A stretch of 6,748 nt of DNA, from positions 1 to 6,748 of the forward strand of contig JBIKMR010000241.1 in NCBI GenBank assembly GCA_044359155.1, read 5' to 3'. The stretch's first letter is position 1; each line of letters begins with the position of its first letter. Below the pieces are notes generated by a model, which did not search any database, was not told the DNA's origin, and worked only from the letters and a program-made list of their open reading frames with translations. The position numbers and the translations under genes are program-made. This document shows, piece by piece, positions 5,570 to 6,748 of this stretch. Source of the stretch: WGMK01 sp044359155 (GTDB taxonomy: Bacteria; Hydrogenedentota; Hydrogenedentia; Hydrogenedentales; JAEUWI01).

Positions 5570-6652
5570 TTGACGACGGCCAAGGAAAACAGGACAGACG
5601 AAGAAGCCTTCCGAGACGCGCTTGAGATGATTGCGCCCGGAACGGAATTGCGCGAGGCGCTAAACGCAATACTCCAGGCGGGCACTGGCGCACTGATATG
5701 CATCGGCCCGGCCAAGAAACTCTCGGCCCTCTCCGAAGGCGGCGTATCGCTCGACCAGCCAGTCACCCCGCAGCTCCTCTATGAATTGTCCAAGATGGAC
5801 GGCGGCATCGTCCTCACCGACAACGCCAAGCGCGTGCTCTACGCCAATCGCTTCCTCAAGCCCGACGCCCGCATTCCCAGCGAAGAAACCGGCACGCGCC
5901 ACCGCACGGCGCAGCGCATGGCCAGCCAGGCCAAGTGCCTCGTCATTGCCGTCAGCCAGCGCCGTTCCGCCGTCACCCTTTACGTACACGACATCCGCCA
6001 CATCCTCGACGAGATCCCCGCCCTGATCAACAAGGGTATGCAGGCGGTGCAGACGCTCGAGAAATACCTCACCGTGCTGAACCAGGCCGTGGCCGAACTC
6101 ACCACGCGCGAGTTTCAGGACATCGTCACCATCTTCGACGTGTGTCGCGCCATACAGCGCGCCGAGATGGTGGTGCGCATCGCGCAAGAAATCGAGCCCA
6201 TCGTGCTCGAACTCGGCACCGAGGGCCGCCTCATCGCCCTGCAACGGCAGGAACTGCTGGTCCCCATCGAGGAAACCTTCCTCGTCATCAAGGACTACTA
6301 TTCCCCCAAGGCCGGACTCACCTACGAGTTGGCCCGCGAGCGTGTCGCCCAGATATCCGAAGAGGACATCCTCAACATCGAGAGCGTCAGCCAGGCCCTG
6401 GGTTACGGCCCCAAGCTGCGCAACGTGGATACCTACCTCGCCCCGCGCGGCTACCGCGTGCTAAACGCCACCCACCGCCTCTCCAACCAGATCATCGAAA
6501 ACCTCGTCGAGCGCTTCGGCACGCTGCAAATGATCGTGCGCGCCACCAAGGACGAACTCGTCGAGGTCGAGGGAGTGGGGGAGGTGCTGGCCGAACGCAT
6601 CCGCGTGTCGCTCGAACTACTACGCAACCAACACGTGCAGCGCCTCCGTTAG
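5570..6652 (+). CDS. disA: DNA integrity scanning protein DisA (diadenylate cyclase)
   Basis: DisA condenses two ATP into cyclic di-AMP, and in Bacillus it slows synthesis on meeting branched DNA. The product is 360 residues from a TTG start, matching family length. Residues about 10-150 form the DAC domain: KMDGG (76-79 hold the motif usually written DGA, here DGG at 77-79), GTRHRTA (108-114, containing the RHR nucleotide-binding motif) and SQRR (129-132). A helical linker follows (about 150-290). The C-terminal helix-hairpin-helix DNA-binding domain covers about 295-355, with the hairpin at LVEVEGVGEVLAERI (330-344). The Asp of the metal and 3'-OH site is kept. The Ala-to-Gly change is small and probably tolerated, but I cannot confirm how common it is. 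The gene follows radA by four bases. This adjacency is well known in Bacillus, where DisA and RadA interact functionally. Confidence 0.96.
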   Translation: MTTAKENRTDEEAFRDALEMIAPGTELREALNAILQAGTGALICIGPAKKLSALSEGGVSLDQPVTPQLLYELSKMDGGIVLTDNAKRVLYANRFLKPDARIPSEETGTRHRTAQRMASQAKCLVIAVSQRRSAVTLYVHDIRHILDEIPALINKGMQAVQTLEKYLTVLNQAVAELTTREFQDIVTIFDVCRAIQRAEMVVRIAQEIEPIVLELGTEGRLIALQRQELLVPIEETFLVIKDYYSPKAGLTYELARERVAQISEEDILNIESVSQALGYGPKLRNVDTYLAPRGYRVLNATHRLSNQIIENLVERFGTLQMIVRATKDELVEVEGVGEVLAERIRVSLELLRNQHVQRLR

Positions 6653-6703
6653 CCTGCCGTTCGAGTACATCAAGAAGTTTCTGCATCTCAGCGCTTTGAT
6701 GGC

Positions 6704-6748
6704 TTACAGCTCTTCACGGGTAGGATAGACCCCAATTGCTGCCAGTGA
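6704..6748 (-). CDS. Possible 3' end of a convergent gene (partial)
   Basis: On the minus strand a frame enters from the right edge and ends at TAA (6704-6706), giving SLAAIGVYPTREEL. The residue mix looks protein-like and the position, 51 bases after the disA stop, suits a convergent gene. Fourteen codons are too few to prove coding, and no family is recognised. No intrinsic terminator was seen between it and disA. Confidence 0.2.
   Translation of the reverse strand, partial: SLAAIGVYPTREEL

Noticed and set aside
4728..5693. 321-codon minus-strand frame antisense to radA and disA
   Set aside because: Ser/Arg/Pro-rich shadow frame; the opposite strand encodes unambiguous RadA with all motifs.
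6653..6748. Intrinsic terminator after disA
   Set aside because: No stable GC-rich hairpin followed by a T-run could be found in the remaining 96 bases.
1..6748. CRISPR arrays, insertion sequences, rRNA, riboswitches or toxin-antitoxin and defence genes
   Set aside because: No regular spaced repeats, transposase frames, rRNA segments or recognisable aptamers were seen; the only mobile feature is the integrase end.

Overview
This is a GC-rich bacterial chromosome segment. It holds the right-hand end of a tRNA-integrated mobile element, followed by a compact set of DNA-repair and housekeeping genes. The organism cannot be fixed from the sequence. High GC, good Shine-Dalgarno sites, GTG and TTG starts, a radA-disA pair (so c-di-AMP signalling) and an integrase resembling those of Planctomycetes/Verrucomicrobia/Hydrogenedentes-type bacteria suggest a PVC or Hydrogenedentes-like lineage. 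This is an inference from remembered sequence style, not a database result.

Layout. Bases 1-501 (+) encode the catalytic C-terminus of a tyrosine recombinase whose reading frame runs into, and stops inside, a tRNA-Lys(UUU) gene on the opposite strand (437-512, -). The 3' end of the tRNA is therefore the probable attachment site. The element lies to the left, beyond the window, and the resident chromosome lies to the right. Bases 513-593 carry a likely tRNA promoter and a small hairpin. recQ (594-2801, -) points toward the tRNA. A 123-bp intergenic region separates it from a rightward cluster: a DUF1805/YunC-like protein (2925-3188), a PLP fold-type II serine/threonine dehydratase or serine racemase (3188-4123, overlapping the previous stop as TGATG), radA (4204-5565) and disA (5570-6652, TTG start with GGAGG). 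The last 96 bases show no terminator; they may hold the 3' end of a leftward gene.

How the genes fit together. RecQ (3'-5' helicase), RadA (branch-migration ATPase) and DisA (DNA-scanning diadenylate cyclase) all act on recombination and replication intermediates. radA-disA adjacency is a classic arrangement in Firmicutes, where DisA links DNA integrity to c-di-AMP level. The two upstream genes are tightly coupled to each other but have no obvious link to repair. I see no convincing undescribed system. The most notable points are the integrase C-terminus encoded by a tRNA gene, the DGG variant of the DisA active-site motif, and the coupled DUF1805-dehydratase pair.
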